A stretch of 64,000 nucleotides of DNA from Flavobacterium tegetincola DSM 22377 (lineage in GTDB: Bacteria > Bacteroidota > Bacteroidia > Flavobacteriales > Flavobacteriaceae). Position 1 is the stretch's first letter, and the number at the start of each line of letters is the position of its first letter. Of the stretch, positions 1-6,699 are shown piece by piece. A model generated the notes under the pieces. It was not told the origin of the DNA, did not search any database, and worked only from the letters and a program-made list of their open reading frames with translations. The DNA is taken from positions 124,001 through 188,000 of the forward strand of contig NZ_KE384386.1 in assembly GCF_000425485.1 (NCBI RefSeq), read 5' to 3'. Position numbers and translations under genes: made by a program.

Positions 1-1026
1 TCGGAACCAAAAAAAATCAATGTATTAAGCATTGGAGCAACCGATAAAAGTACATTTTTATCCAAGATTTATACGGAATCAGAATTTAATTATGTAAATG
101 TTGAACTTACTGCCTTAAATTATAATCTATTGGAAAAGCAAGAGGTTATTATTGTCAATGAACTTTCTTCGATTCCACAATCCTTGCAAACTACGCTTAC
201 TGATTTTGCCAAAAAAGACGGCAACATCATTTTTATTCCTTCTGCAGCATCCAATGTAGAAGAATTAAATAATTGGTTTAGAAGTGTTGGGACCATTCAC
301 TATTCTAAAATTGAAAATACCAAAAAGTTGATTACCAAAATCTCTTTTTCACATCCATTATTTAAAAATGTTTTTGAAAAAAATGTGACTAATTTTCAGT
401 TTCCATCCGTAAATAATTATTTCCGTGTAAACACAACTGCAGCTCCAGTCTTACGTTTTGAAGACGAAGCGCCATTTCTTTCTGCAATTGGAAAAGTGTT
501 TGTTTTTGCCGCACCTTTGAATAAGGAAAATGGTAATTTTCAGAATTCGCCTTTAATCGTTCCTACTTTTTATAATATGGCGCAAAATTCAAATCGCTCT
601 GGAATTTCTGCAATGCAAATCGGATTTGAAAATGCATTAACTGTTGACGCAAAATTACAGAAAGAGGAGATTTTAAAAGTCCGTAAAAGTAATTCATCGG
701 AAGCAACGGATTTTGTACCTTCGCAGCAAATTAAAAACAATAAAGTGCTGCTGACTTTTGACAATGCTCCATCCGAATCTGGAAATTATGGCATCTACCA
801 AAATGAAAAAATACTGCAAAATATAAGTTTTAATTATCCGCGAACTGAAAGTAATTTAAATGATGCTGTTGTTAATTTGAGTAACTATAACGTTGCAACA
901 TCAATAGAATCCATCATCGATACTTTACAAACCAATCGCACCAATAATGAAATTTGGAAATGGTTTGCTGTTTTGACCTTACTTTTATTAATCACGGAAT
1001 TGTTTATTCAAAAATTTGTAAAATGA
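1..1026 (+). CDS. BatA-like membrane protein, C-terminal part (cut by window start)
   Basis: The reading frame is open from the first base, so the N-terminus lies outside the window. About 341 residues are visible. They are mostly a soluble, presumably periplasmic domain rich in beta-type sequence. A single hydrophobic segment near the C-terminus (residues WKWFAVLTLLLLITELFI) is followed by a short basic tail. This matches the C-terminal end of the BatA/N-terminal aerotolerance-type membrane proteins that often sit next to pyrC-like genes in flavobacteria. The stop codon overlaps the next start (ATGA), which indicates translational coupling with the dihydroorotase-like gene. The family call rests on general resemblance and context, not on a catalytic motif. 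An internal TTG at 130 is not needed as a start because the frame continues upstream. Confidence 0.6.
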   Translation, partial: SEPKKINVLSIGATDKSTFLSKIYTESEFNYVNVELTALNYNLLEKQEVIIVNELSSIPQSLQTTLTDFAKKDGNIIFIPSAASNVEELNNWFRSVGTIHYSKIENTKKLITKISFSHPLFKNVFEKNVTNFQFPSVNNYFRVNTTAAPVLRFEDEAPFLSAIGKVFVFAAPLNKENGNFQNSPLIVPTFYNMAQNSNRSGISAMQIGFENALTVDAKLQKEEILKVRKSNSSEATDFVPSQQIKNNKVLLTFDNAPSESGNYGIYQNEKILQNISFNYPRTESNLNDAVVNLSNYNVATSIESIIDTLQTNRTNNEIWKWFAVLTLLLLITELFIQKFVK

Positions 1027-2276
1027 ATGTAATCCTGCGAAAAGCAAAAATAATTGATGCTAAAAGTGTCTTTCACAACCAAATTATGGATGTTGAGATT
1101 ACGGATGGGATTATTAAATCAATTGACAAAAGTCTCGGAAATCCAAACAATATACAAGAAATTGCATTACCCGATTTACATATTTCTACCGGTTGGTTTG
1201 ATACAAGTGTCTGCTTTGGAGAACCCGGTTTTGAAGATCGAGAAACCATTGCCAACGGGTTAAACGTAGCAGCAAGAAGTGGTTTTACAGGTGTAGCACT
1301 CCAACCCAATTCCACTCCTAGTATTGATAATCAGTCACAAATTAATTTTGTAAAATTAAAAAGCAATGGATTTGCAACGTCACTGTATCCTATTGGAGCG
1401 CTTACAAAGAATAGCGATGGAAAAGATTTAGCGGAATTATTTGATATGAAAAATGCTGGAGCTGTTGCATTTGGCGATTACAATTCAACTATTGACAACT
1501 CTAATTTATTAAAGATTGCGTTGCAATATGCCGCCGACTTTGATGCATTGGTCATTGCCTTTTCGCAAGATTCAACAATTAAAGGTTCGGGCGTTGTGAA
1601 TGAAGGAATTGTTTCCACTCGATTGGGCTTAAAAGGAATTCCCGCTTTAGCCGAAGAATTGCAAATTGTCAAAAATTTATTTGTCCTTGAATATACCGGC
1701 GGAAAAATGCACATTCCAACTATTTCTACGGCAAAGTCAGCTCAGTTAATTCGAGAGGCCAAAGCGAAAGGCTTGAATGTAACATGCAGCGTTTCGGTAC
1801 ATCATTTGGTTTTAACCGATCAAAAACTGGAAACATTTGACACACGATTTAAAGTTTCGCCTCCTTTACGAATTGAAAGCGACCGACTCGCATTAATTGA
1901 AGCAGTAAAAGACGGTACAATTGATGTGATCACTTCGGACCACAATCCGATGGACATTGAACACAAGAAAATGGAATTTGACTTGGCAAAAAATGGAACT
2001 ATAGGTCTAGAATCTGCTTTTGGCGCTTTAATGACTGTTTTGCCAATTGAAGACATCATCGAAAAATTAACAGCAGGAAGGTCCTTGTTTTTAGGAATCG
2101 AACAAGCAATTGAAATTGATAAACCTGCAAATATTTCATTGTTTTCTGCAAAAGTTAATTACACTTTTTCAAAATCTGACATTTTATCAAAATCAAAAAA
2201 TAGTGCTTTCCTTGGCACAGAATTGCAAGGTAAAGCACATGGAATTTACAATAATAATCAACTCGTTTTAGCATAA
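1023..2276 (+). CDS. dihydroorotase-like amidohydrolase, probably catalytically impaired (PyrC/PyrX type)
   Basis: 417 residues from the ATG at 1023, which overlaps the upstream stop; a longer in-frame extension to 954 runs inside the previous gene and is rejected. The fold signature of a type I dihydroorotase is clear: FGEPG near residue 65, STAKS near 233, HH at 260-261, KVSPPLR near 276 and SDHNP near 305. However, the metal-binding HxH that normally precedes REPG is replaced: residues 60-69 read DTSVCFGEPG, with Ser62 and Cys64 where histidines are expected. The usual HISHVST segment reads HIPTIST. In active enzymes these histidines bind the zinc pair that converts carbamoyl aspartate to dihydroorotate. 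The protein may therefore be a structural partner, as proposed for PyrX of Pseudomonas, or may use another metal site. It is second in a four-gene run. Confidence 0.85.
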   Translation: MNVILRKAKIIDAKSVFHNQIMDVEITDGIIKSIDKSLGNPNNIQEIALPDLHISTGWFDTSVCFGEPGFEDRETIANGLNVAARSGFTGVALQPNSTPSIDNQSQINFVKLKSNGFATSLYPIGALTKNSDGKDLAELFDMKNAGAVAFGDYNSTIDNSNLLKIALQYAADFDALVIAFSQDSTIKGSGVVNEGIVSTRLGLKGIPALAEELQIVKNLFVLEYTGGKMHIPTISTAKSAQLIREAKAKGLNVTCSVSVHHLVLTDQKLETFDTRFKVSPPLRIESDRLALIEAVKDGTIDVITSDHNPMDIEHKKMEFDLAKNGTIGLESAFGALMTVLPIEDIIEKLTAGRSLFLGIEQAIEIDKPANISLFSAKVNYTFSKSDILSKSKNSAFLGTELQGKAHGIYNNNQLVLA

Positions 2277-2278
2277 CT

Positions 2279-2602
2279 ATGGATACGATTCAAGAAGGAA
2301 AAAAAATAGCAACTATAAGTTATATTACTATAATAGGTACAATTGTAGCTGCAACGATGAATAGTGATGCTAAAAACACATTTGCCGCTTTTCATGTCAG
2401 ACAATCATTGGGAATTTTTATAACCTTTTTTGGCTTTGGATACATCATCGGATATTTTAACAGCTGGATGATTACCTCTGCCTTTTGGGTGTTTATATTT
2501 GTACTTTGGATGTACGGATTTTTAGGCGCTTTAGAAGGGAAAGCCCGATTGGTGCCGCTTGTTGGACCACTTTATCAAAAATTATTTAAAGGAATTAATT
2601 AA
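2279..2602 (+). CDS. small integral membrane protein, Tic20/DUF4870-like
   Basis: 107 residues, starting 2 bp after the stop of the dihydroorotase-like gene and ending 2 bp before the esterase start, so it is co-transcribed with both. Three to four hydrophobic segments are visible (about residues 12-27, 44-60, 65-85). The central FHVRQSLGIF resembles the AFHARQAL-type motif of the Tic20/DUF4870 family of small membrane proteins. The function of the bacterial members is not established, and I cannot infer a substrate. The tight spacing suggests co-regulation rather than a shared pathway. Confidence 0.7.
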   Translation: MDTIQEGKKIATISYITIIGTIVAATMNSDAKNTFAAFHVRQSLGIFITFFGFGYIIGYFNSWMITSAFWVFIFVLWMYGFLGALEGKARLVPLVGPLYQKLFKGIN

Positions 2603-2604
2603 GC

Positions 2605-3264
2605 ATGAAATTAACATTAGAATACCTTATAAGAGAACCAAAGATAAAAGCCGAAAAAAATCCTTTGATCTTATTATTGCATGGTTACGGTAGCAATGAA
2701 CAAGATTTATTTTCTTTTGCAAGCGAGCTTCCTGACGAATATTATGTTATCGCGGCGCGAGCGCCTTATGACTTGCAATATGGAAGTTATGCATGGTACG
2801 CAATCAATTTTGATGGAAATCAAAACAAATTTTCTGATGATGTGCAAGCTGTAGCATCACGAGATCTAATAGCGACATTTATTGACGAATTAGTCCTAAA
2901 CTACCCAATAGATGCAAAGCAAGTTGCATTATTAGGTTTCAGCCAAGGAACCATCTTAAGTTATGCTGTGGCACTTTCCTATCCTGAAAAAGTACAAAGG
3001 GTAATTGCATTAAGCGGTTACATCAATGAAGAAATTATAGCTAAAGATTACAGAAATAACGATTTCTCTAATTTACAAATATTTGTATCACACGGCTCTG
3101 TTGATCAAGTAATTCCGGCAAGTTGGGCTAGAAAAGCACCTGGAATTTTAAATGCTTTGGCCATACCAAATACCTATCAAGAATATGAAGTAGGTCACGG
3201 CGTTGCTCCACAAAACTTTGCCGATTTAAAGAATTGGTTACAAAAAACAAAAAGTTCCATTTAG
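2605..3264 (+). CDS. alpha/beta hydrolase, phospholipase/carboxylesterase family
   Basis: 219 residues, the usual length for the Abhydrolase_2 family of small carboxylesterases and acyl-protein thioesterase-like enzymes. The oxyanion-hole region is LLLHGYGSNE (residues 23-32). The nucleophile elbow is GFSQG with Ser113. The likely acid is Asp167 (HGSVDQVIP) and the base is His198 (EVGHGVAP). There is no signal peptide, so it should be cytoplasmic. It is the last gene of the run that begins with the BatA-like protein. A strong terminator hairpin overlaps its stop codon. The natural substrate cannot be deduced from sequence. Confidence 0.9.
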   Translation: MKLTLEYLIREPKIKAEKNPLILLLHGYGSNEQDLFSFASELPDEYYVIAARAPYDLQYGSYAWYAINFDGNQNKFSDDVQAVASRDLIATFIDELVLNYPIDAKQVALLGFSQGTILSYAVALSYPEKVQRVIALSGYINEEIIAKDYRNNDFSNLQIFVSHGSVDQVIPASWARKAPGILNALAIPNTYQEYEVGHGVAPQNFADLKNWLQKTKSSI

Positions 3265-3279
3265 GAACTTTTTTTTTTT
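3251..3279 (+). terminator. Rho-independent terminator overlapping the esterase stop codon
   Basis: An 8-bp stem, AAAGTTCC with GGAACTTT, encloses the end of the coding frame including the TAG stop and is followed by a run of T. The last codons of the esterase gene therefore form the left arm of the terminator. The next gene on the minus strand ends at 3278. Confidence 0.85.
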
Positions 3280-3781
3280 AGCGTTTTGGGTAAATCACTG
3301 TTTCTGCAACTTCAAAGGAAACGGTTTTATCGTCGTTGATAAAATACTTTATAAGTACTTCTCCCCAAGTTGTACCATTATTAAAATCAGCAATAATCCA
3401 ACGGTGGTTGAGCACTTTTACTTTATTTATAATAAATTTTCGTTCTGAAATTTTATCAAATCCTGTGTATGGATTTCCGTCTGGTTGATCATTAAAAGCT
3501 ACTAATTGGTCTTTAAGAAAAGGAATCAACTTCTGATGAGCTAGAAATTCGCCTGTGGTTTTATCTTCAAAATAATTTTGTGCATTGTCATTGGTTTCCA
3601 GAGAAAAATAATCAGCGTCAAATAAATTGTTGTTCAAAACTTGAATAGAATCGTGCATTTTTTTGTCCAACTTTTCATAGCGCTCTTTTTCAAATTTCTG
3701 ATCTTTTGTAAACCAAGCGTACGTAAAAACATTAAATAAACCAGCTAAAACTACAAGGTAAAGTAGAATTGATTTTTTCAT
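3278..3781 (-). CDS. uncharacterised protein with N-terminal membrane anchor
   Basis: 167 residues. Residues 5-25 form one hydrophobic segment (a signal anchor or uncleaved signal). A charged, probably coiled stretch (about 27-48) follows, and then a compact domain of roughly 115 residues ends in a beta-rich tail. I recognise no catalytic motif and no family with confidence. It lies 9 bp downstream of the metallo-beta-lactamase-fold hydrolase on the same strand and is probably co-transcribed with it from the promoter at 4572-4579. The domain may be exported and tethered to the inner membrane. Confidence 0.65.
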   Translation of the reverse strand: MKKSILLYLVVLAGLFNVFTYAWFTKDQKFEKERYEKLDKKMHDSIQVLNNNLFDADYFSLETNDNAQNYFEDKTTGEFLAHQKLIPFLKDQLVAFNDQPDGNPYTGFDKISERKFIINKVKVLNHRWIIADFNNGTTWGEVLIKYFINDDKTVSFEVAETVIYPKR

Positions 3782-3790
3782 ATAAAATAA

Positions 3791-4555
3791 TTAAATAGTA
3801 ATTTCTAAATTATCATAAGCCACAAAAACATTCGGCGGCAGTTCGGATTCAATTGTTTCGTGAAAACCGAAATTATGACTAACGTGTGTAAAATAGGTTT
3901 TTTCAGGCTGTACTTTTTCAATAAAGGCAAGTGCTTCTTCTAAATTAAAATGCGTCGGATGTGGTTCCTTTCGCAGTACGTTAATGACTAAAACTTTGAC
4001 ACCCTTTATCTTCTCAATTTCCGCTTCTTCAATGGTTTTGACATCAGTCAAATAGGCAAAATCCCCAATTCGATATCCAAAAACTTGCAAACCACCATGA
4101 CACGCATTGATTGGAATAACAGCTTGATTGAGAATTGAAAATGGTTCGTTCTTATCCACTGCAATTGGAAGAACAGAAGGAGCTCCAGGATATTTATTTT
4201 CGGTTGTAAATATGTAATCAAAACGTCGCGCCAAATTTTCTAAAACCCGCGGATGACCATAAACTGGAATATCCCCTTGTTTAAAATAAAAGGGACGAAT
4301 ATCATCCAATCCCGCGGTATGATCTGCATGTTCGTGTGTAAAAAGTAAAGCATCCATTCGGTTGCAACCTGAGGCTAACATCTGCATACGGAAATCGGGA
4401 CCACAATCAATTACGATTGAAAAGTTTTCATTGTAGACCCAAACAGCAACTCTGAGCCGTTTATCTCTCGAATCCAAACTATTACATACCGCATCTGTAC
4501 ATCCAATAACTGGAATGCCTTGAGAAGTTCCTGTACCTAAAAAATAAACGTTCAA
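3791..4555 (-). CDS. MBL-fold metallo-hydrolase, PhnP-like
   Basis: 254 residues. The N-terminus FLGTGTSQGIPVIGC is typical of the PhnP/phosphoribosyl cyclic phosphodiesterase branch of the metallo-beta-lactamase fold. The first metal motif is HTHEHADH (His74, His76, Asp78, His79). Further ligands are probably His153 (ACHGG), Asp171 (LTDVK) and His224 (THVSH). In many Bacteroidota this gene is a stand-alone hydrolase without phn genes; no other phosphonate gene is present here, so phosphonate use is not implied. The start appears to be TTG: the conserved N-terminus begins directly after it and no in-frame ATG lies nearby. It is first in a two-gene unit. Confidence 0.88.
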   Translation of the reverse strand: MNVYFLGTGTSQGIPVIGCTDAVCNSLDSRDKRLRVAVWVYNENFSIVIDCGPDFRMQMLASGCNRMDALLFTHEHADHTAGLDDIRPFYFKQGDIPVYGHPRVLENLARRFDYIFTTENKYPGAPSVLPIAVDKNEPFSILNQAVIPINACHGGLQVFGYRIGDFAYLTDVKTIEEAEIEKIKGVKVLVINVLRKEPHPTHFNLEEALAFIEKVQPEKTYFTHVSHNFGFHETIESELPPNVFVAYDNLEITI

Positions 4556-4571
4556 AAGTAATAATTTTATG

Positions 4572-4579
4572 CAAAAATA
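4572..4579 (-). promoter_or_regulatory. Bacteroidota -7 element for the MBL-fold hydrolase operon
   Basis: On the minus strand this reads TATTTTTG, matching TAnnTTTG. The expected transcription start leaves a leader of about 11 nt before the TTG start at 4555. A plus-strand promoter lies about 35 bp away, so the region is a compact divergent promoter. Confidence 0.55.
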
Positions 4580-4587
4580 AGATAAAA

Positions 4588-4620
4588 TTGGTTCATTAAC
4601 GGCCTATTTTGTTAACTTTG
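4588..4620 (+). promoter_or_regulatory. Bacteroidota promoter (TTG...TAACTTTG) of the 4647 gene
   Basis: TTG at 4588-4590 and TAACTTTG at 4613-4620 are separated by 22 bp, as in the flavobacterial primary sigma-factor consensus. The predicted start of transcription, near 4627, is too close for comfortable use of the ATG at 4632 and favours the ATG at 4647. Confidence 0.65.
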
Positions 4621-4646
4621 TATCTACTAAAATGCAACTTATTTTC

Positions 4647-6107
4647 ATGGATACTGAAATAATATTGAAAGGTGATAGAGTCATCGAACAAATTCCTTCT
4701 ATAAAAGACAAAGCGCTTCGAATTAATTTGAACGAAAACATTTACGGCACGTTTGCTGAAATTGGTGCGGGTCAAGAAACCGTACGACACTTCTTTAGAA
4801 CGGGTGGTTCATCAGGTACAATTGCAAAAGCAATGTCGGCTTATGACAAAGATTTTAGTGATGCGGTCTATGGAGTTGAAGAAGACGGAAGATATGTAAC
4901 AGAAAGTCGTTTGAAGAAAATGCTTTCGCACGAAGTCAACTTAATTGAAGCTCGTTTAAATAGAGAGAAGCATCCTCATAAAATGTTTTTTAGCTATGCG
5001 AATACGGTTGCTACTATCGACTTTGCCAAGCAATTTAAAGGACACGGTTGGGTTGGAATTAAGTATCAATTGGACGCCAGTCAAGAATACAATGAAATTA
5101 TAATCCACATCCGTTTTAAGGAAATGGATGCACGTTTGCAACAAGAAACTTTAGGTGTTTTAGGTGTGAACTTGATTTATGGTGCTTATTATAAGTATAA
5201 CGATCCTAAAAGATTGCTTCGCTACTTATACGATCATTTGGATAAAGACCAATTGGAAATTGATACCATAAATTTCTCCGGACCTTTATTTGCAGATGTA
5301 GACAATCGATTGATGAGTTTACAATTGGTAAAAAATGGAATGACTGATGCAGTAATGTTCAACCCTGAGGGGCAAAACATTTTACCAGCCTCCATTTTAT
5401 ATAAAAAAAATATCCTTGCTTTACGAGGAAGTTTCCGTCCAGTTACCAAAGTAAATATTGATATGTATGAAAAATCATATAAAATGTTTATTGAAGAAAA
5501 TAAGGTGGATGAAAAAAATACGTTAGTAATTTTTGAAATTACGCTGTCTAATCTGCGATCTGAAGGTGAAATTGATGAACGTGATTTCATGGATCGAGCA
5601 GAATTGCTTTGCTCATTAGGTCATACCGTGATGATTTCAAATTTTCAGGAATATTATAAAGTAGTAGAATACTTCTCCAATTACACCAAAGCGCGTATGG
5701 GATTAGCCATGGGTGTAAATAATTTAATCGATATTTTTGACGAGAAATATTACCGTCACTTGAGCGGTGGAATTCTAGAAGCTTTCGGAAAGTTATTTTA
5801 CAGAGATTTAAAAGTATTTTTGTACCCTATGCTTGACGAAGAAGGAACTCTAATTACATCAGAGAATCTAAAAGTGCATCCTAGAATGAAAGAATTGTAT
5901 AAATTCTTTAAATTCAATGGAAAAGTAATTGACATAGAAGACATTGATAATGAAGATTTGCAAATTTTCTCTCGTGAAGTGCTTAAAATGATCAGCAAAG
6001 GAAAACCCGGTTGGGAGGAAATGCTTCCAAGAGGTATTGCAGAAATTATAAAGCAACACCATTTGTTTGGCTTTGGTGAAACTAAAACGCTTGAAAAAAC
6101 AAGCTAA
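4647..6107 (+). CDS. conserved protein of unknown function (about 486 aa)
   Basis: 486 residues from the ATG at 4647; an alternative ATG at 4632 would add five residues but leaves almost no leader after the promoter. The protein is soluble, with no signal peptide or membrane segment. Visible conserved-looking blocks are GAGQETVRHFFR (about residue 40), FFSYANTVATIDF (about 115), LGVLGVNLIYGAYY (about 170), FNPEGQNILPASILY (about 235), SNFQEYYKVVEYF (about 335) and GGILEAFGKLFYR (about 375). I recognise no nucleotide-binding loop, HIGH motif or metal site that would fix a reaction. It has its own promoter and a strong terminator, so it is a single-gene unit and probably a housekeeping protein. 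It is a good candidate for structure-based annotation. Confidence 0.8.
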   Translation: MDTEIILKGDRVIEQIPSIKDKALRINLNENIYGTFAEIGAGQETVRHFFRTGGSSGTIAKAMSAYDKDFSDAVYGVEEDGRYVTESRLKKMLSHEVNLIEARLNREKHPHKMFFSYANTVATIDFAKQFKGHGWVGIKYQLDASQEYNEIIIHIRFKEMDARLQQETLGVLGVNLIYGAYYKYNDPKRLLRYLYDHLDKDQLEIDTINFSGPLFADVDNRLMSLQLVKNGMTDAVMFNPEGQNILPASILYKKNILALRGSFRPVTKVNIDMYEKSYKMFIEENKVDEKNTLVIFEITLSNLRSEGEIDERDFMDRAELLCSLGHTVMISNFQEYYKVVEYFSNYTKARMGLAMGVNNLIDIFDEKYYRHLSGGILEAFGKLFYRDLKVFLYPMLDEEGTLITSENLKVHPRMKELYKFFKFNGKVIDIEDIDNEDLQIFSREVLKMISKGKPGWEEMLPRGIAEIIKQHHLFGFGETKTLEKTS

Positions 6108-6124
6108 GATTGAACGTTAAAATA

Positions 6125-6166
6125 AAAATCTCCAACACTTTAGTAAGTTTTGGAGATTTTTTTTTG
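6125..6166 (+). terminator. Rho-independent terminator after the 4647 gene
   Basis: An 11-bp stem, AAAATCTCCAA with TTGGAGATTTT, carries an inner 4-bp stem (ACTT/AAGT) and is followed by a run of T. It separates the gene from convergent ytxJ. Confidence 0.85.
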
Positions 6167-6175
6167 GACAATTAA

Positions 6176-6562
6176 CTATACAAATTGTTGCAGTGATCCT
6201 GCATCTATACTGTCGTGTGAAGCATCATAAACCGCTTTTCCTTGTTTTAAAACAATCATTTGAGGCGATTGATGCGTTACTCCAAAGCGTTCTGCTATTG
6301 CATTCGAAATGGGACGGTATTCTATTAAATCCAAAAAATAAATATCCATTTGATCTGCCGGAATACCGTAGGTGTTTTCAAACTGTTTTAATACAAAACG
6401 ACTGATACTGCATCGCGTACTGTGTTTAAACAATACTACTGTCTTCTCCTTCGATGCTTGTTCTGCAGCATCCAAGTCTTCCATTGATTCTAGATATTTC
6501 CAATCTAATTTTGAAGATGGTTTCTCTTCACTTTTTCCAAACATTCCTCCAAATATACCCAT
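6176..6562 (-). CDS. ytxJ: bacillithiol-system redox-active protein YtxJ
   Basis: 128 residues with a thioredoxin-like fold. The signature is FKHSTRCSIS with one Cys (Cys51), which is the monothiol form found in the YtxJ/DUF2847 family. A cis-proline-type segment, THQSPQMIVL, follows near residue 95. YtxJ proteins are thought to act as bacilliredoxin-like enzymes that remove bacillithiol from oxidised proteins. The presence of this gene predicts that the organism makes bacillithiol, although no bsh genes are in the window. It is cytoplasmic and is convergent with the upstream gene. Confidence 0.88.
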   Translation of the reverse strand: MGIFGGMFGKSEEKPSSKLDWKYLESMEDLDAAEQASKEKTVVLFKHSTRCSISRFVLKQFENTYGIPADQMDIYFLDLIEYRPISNAIAERFGVTHQSPQMIVLKQGKAVYDASHDSIDAGSLQQFV

Positions 6563-6699
6563 TTTGTCATTTTTTATGCCAATTTGTCATTAAATTCAAA
6601 GTCGTATCTAGCAATTTGGCGCTAAATTCACATTGGACTATAAATTGACGTTCTATTATCAAAGTTAAAAAATATTAATTTAATTATAATACACAACAT

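Noticed and set aside
3791-4555. PhnP as evidence of phosphonate use
   Set aside because: No other phn gene is present; stand-alone MBL-fold proteins of this type are widespread.
5234-5590. Minus-strand frame of 118 codons inside the 4647 gene
   Set aside because: Fully covered by a well-supported plus-strand gene with promoter and terminator; composition is not protein-like.
6563-6699. CIRCE-type heat-shock operator before clpB
   Set aside because: No TTAGCACTC-N9-GAGTGCTAA-like inverted repeat is present in the 137-bp gap.
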